Shown here piece after piece: positions 14,286 through 15,995 of a DNA stretch of 15,995 bases. The translations under genes and the position numbers were made by a program. How positions within the stretch are numbered: the stretch's first letter is position 1; each line of letters begins with the position of its first letter. The stretch is taken from the NCBI GenBank assembly GCA_002702945.1, contig PADF01000047.1:14136-30130 (forward strand), in the 5' to 3' direction. The notes beneath the pieces are model-generated. The model saw only the letters and a list, made by a program, of their open reading frames with translations, did not search any database and was not told the DNA's origin. Source of the stretch: Methanobacteriota archaeon. Lineage in GTDB: Archaea > Thermoplasmatota > Poseidoniia > Poseidoniales > Poseidoniaceae.

Positions 14286-15995
14286 TTATTGACTCTTTAA
14301 CCATTCATGACCATAATACTGCCACTGTTCCATCGTCCAGCCATCGGGTAATCCTGACTCTGGTAAAGGTGGTCCTTGAAGTAGTTCATCGATAGATATA
14401 TCACCAGTATTTTGCATATTTGGAGCAATTTCCATCGCTTGGTCAAAAACAAAACCTGGCGGCGGAGAGGCTGGTTTTTTCTTCAGTGCTTTTTCTAATT
14501 GAGCCTCAGTTTCAAATTCATCTTCAAATCCATCTCTTTGCCAATCTTTTTCTTCAGTTGATGAATTTCTTCTCTTGGCTACAACAACAAGTAATAGAAT
14601 AATAATTATGATTAAAGCAACTTGGGCTAATGGATTAGAATCTTCACCAGCAAGTAGTGAACTAACTTCTTCCAATGTATTTCGATCAGGCGGTGCAACT
14701 TGAATAGTAATTATAGCCATACCTGGTTTTTCTGGATCCTCATCCCAAGCCATGGCTTTAACTCTAATATCTCCATCTTGTTTGAAAATATATTCAACCC
14801 TACTTCCAATTAAATCAGCATCGTTATCCTTGACGCCATCTCCATTACTATCTACAGAGATATCCAAATCCCATGCAATAGTTAGGTCATCAATATCATT
14901 CAATGAATCAATAGTACCTCTAGCATCTAGAATACACACCTCATATGCAACACAAGAGGTTTGTTTAAGCCTTACAATTGGAGGAATATTGATTACCTCA
15001 ATAGTCAAAACTTCACTGGTTGTAGCTCCATCATCATCGGTAACATGGTAAACAATTGAGTGTGAGCCACTTCTATTCCATGAATAAGTGAATTCATCGC
15101 CAACAATATCACAGTCATCACTCGCCCCTCCAGTAGAGTCACTATCTATTCCAGGGTCGACATCCCAACATTTGAGTAATGTAGGAATATCACTGATAGT
15201 ATCGGTTGAGTTTCCAGTAATTGTGATTGGTTCACCTTCAGCAAGTGGTAGGAATGAATCTAATGGTTGTATGACAGGTGGTACATTTCTAATGTTAACC
15301 CAGCGTTCATTAGTAGTGCTAGTTGCACCATCTGAATCTGTAACATCAAGCCTGATTGTGTGAAGGCCAGAAGTTTGCCAACTCATTTCAAATTGAGTGA
15401 CTCTGCCTTCGAGGAAATAAATTAGTGAACCTTGTTTATCATCAGGCCACCATGTGTGAGATAATGTTTCAATATCATCGATTGAATCTTCTGCCTGTCC
15501 CTTGACGAGAACAACTTGATCTTCATCTAGTTGCCAAATTTTCTGTTCATCACTGGGTATAGTTCCTGTATCATTATACAGATTGATAATTGTACTGTGA
15601 GGCGCAATATTTGTGAACTTAATATCAATAGTTGCTGTAGTAGATGTACTATCATCATCCGTGCCGATTGCAGTAAAAGTGTGCCAACCTTCTGTTGGTG
15701 CAGTAGTTGTACAAACACGTGTAAAGTATCCTTCTTGACATTGAGCAGTTGGCCAAAATACATCAACAACTCCTGGCCAGACATCTTCAGAATCTGAATC
15801 ATTAGCAAACGCGTATAATGTGATAGGATGTTCTACTCTAGCCTCACTTCTAAGACTCAGTAATTCTAGTTTCGGTGCTCGATTTTCAATTTCTGCAAAT
15901 AATGTAACCTGAGTTTCATCTCTTTCTTCATCAGTGATTGTGACAAGAATTGGATAAGAGCCATCATCAGTCCAAGTCCAGTTAGTCATACAACT
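14286..15995 (-). CDS. C-terminal part of a PKD-repeat surface protein, paralog of the neighbouring gene
   Basis: 569 residues are visible, continuing beyond the right edge. The ATG at 15987-15989 is not the start: the frame is open to the last base, and SCMTNWTWTDDG aligns with the inside of a PKD domain of the neighbouring paralog (EDCWTEFNWSDGG). Numbering from the window edge, there is the end of one PKD-like domain (1-40) and four more (about 41-131, 132-240, 241-339, 340-436). One membrane helix (456-473) ends in KRR. The tail of about 95 residues is acidic, then Lys/Pro-rich, and ends in GLPDGWTMEQWQYYG...KSQ. The domain order and helix match the next gene downstream, but the tail lacks the 16-residue repeats. 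It contains a calcium-loop-like DSNGDGVKDND (382-392). Likely a surface-exposed structural or adhesion protein; no catalytic motif is visible. The downstream paralog's start lies 57 bp past this stop. Confidence 0.87.
   Translation of the reverse strand, partial: SCMTNWTWTDDGSYPILVTITDEERDETQVTLFAEIENRAPKLELLSLRSEARVEHPITLYAFANDSDSEDVWPGVVDVFWPTAQCQEGYFTRVCTTTAPTEGWHTFTAIGTDDDSTSTTATIDIKFTNIAPHSTIINLYNDTGTIPSDEQKIWQLDEDQVVLVKGQAEDSIDDIETLSHTWWPDDKQGSLIYFLEGRVTQFEMSWQTSGLHTIRLDVTDSDGATSTTNERWVNIRNVPPVIQPLDSFLPLAEGEPITITGNSTDTISDIPTLLKCWDVDPGIDSDSTGGASDDCDIVGDEFTYSWNRSGSHSIVYHVTDDDGATTSEVLTIEVINIPPIVRLKQTSCVAYEVCILDARGTIDSLNDIDDLTIAWDLDISVDSNGDGVKDNDADLIGSRVEYIFKQDGDIRVKAMAWDEDPEKPGMAIITIQVAPPDRNTLEEVSSLLAGEDSNPLAQVALIIIIILLLVVVAKRRNSSTEEKDWQRDGFEDEFETEAQLEKALKKKPASPPPGFVFDQAMEIAPNMQNTGDISIDELLQGPPLPESGLPDGWTMEQWQYYGHEWLKSQ
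14289..14354 (-). other. Conserved GWTMEQWQ motif, copy 2
   Basis: The last 22 residues of the truncated PKD protein (beginning GLPDGWTMEQWQYYG) repeat the motif seen near the end of its paralog at 10548-10613. Here it is exactly C-terminal. Trp and Tyr spacing (W-x4-W-x2-Y) is kept, consistent with a short amphipathic helix on the cytosolic face. Confidence 0.75.

Noticed and set aside
14229..14355. A single broken gene spanning the two PKD proteins
   Set aside because: The first gene ends with the conserved tail motif and the second begins with its own signal peptide, so they are two genes and not a frameshifted one.
15987..15989. ATG as the start of the right-edge PKD gene
   Set aside because: The frame is open to the window edge, and the residues on both sides align with the inside of a PKD domain in the paralog, so the gene is truncated by the window.
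1..15995. Mobile elements, tRNA or rRNA genes, defence system
   Set aside because: No transposase, integrase, inverted-repeat-bounded element, tRNA cloverleaf or known defence domain was seen. Gaps between genes are all about 105 bp or less.

Overview
The window looks like a chromosomal segment from an uncultured planktonic marine archaeon, most likely Marine Group II (Ca. Poseidoniales, Thermoplasmatota). No rRNA or marker gene is present, so this rests on style: low-GC compact gene packing, AT-rich boxes close to start codons with few Shine-Dalgarno sites (suggesting leaderless mRNAs), very large acidic secreted proteins built of PKD, CARDB and Ig-like domains with one C-terminal membrane helix, an archaeal SepF-like protein, and a RadA/KaiC-type single-domain ATPase. 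Confidence in the group is about 0.7.

Layout, left to right. At 1-195 is the 3' end of a plus-strand gene encoding a short Cys-rich tail. A 99-bp gap follows, holding a strong 13-bp hairpin and a candidate TATA box. Next come a 1657-residue membrane-anchored subtilisin-family protease with a cytosolic MJ0042-like zinc finger (295-5268) and, 8 bp later, glmS (5277-7097). On the minus strand a KaiC/RAD55-like ATPase (7098-7817) abuts glmS tail to tail. It diverges from a Maf-family nucleotide pyrophosphatase (7921-8493) across about 100 bp. The rest of the window is a minus-strand series, in transcription order: a truncated PKD-repeat surface protein (from beyond the right edge to 14286), a paralogous full-length PKD-repeat surface protein (14228-10449), a SepF-like protein (10437-9829) and a 12-helix membrane protein (9780-8488). 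The last overlaps the end of maf by 6 bp.

How the genes may fit together. The secreted protease and the two PKD proteins share one plan: signal peptide (not visible for the truncated one), extracellular beta-sandwich arrays, one transmembrane helix, and a low-complexity cytosolic tail ending in or near a small conserved module (zinc finger, or the GWTMEQWQ motif). GlmS makes glucosamine-6-phosphate for UDP-GlcNAc, which could supply glycans for these sequon-rich proteins. The SepF-like protein directly downstream of the surface proteins is the most suggestive link, between envelope and division machinery. These links are inferences from position. No mobile element, CRISPR array, tRNA or rRNA was seen, and no gene-free stretch exceeds about 105 bp.
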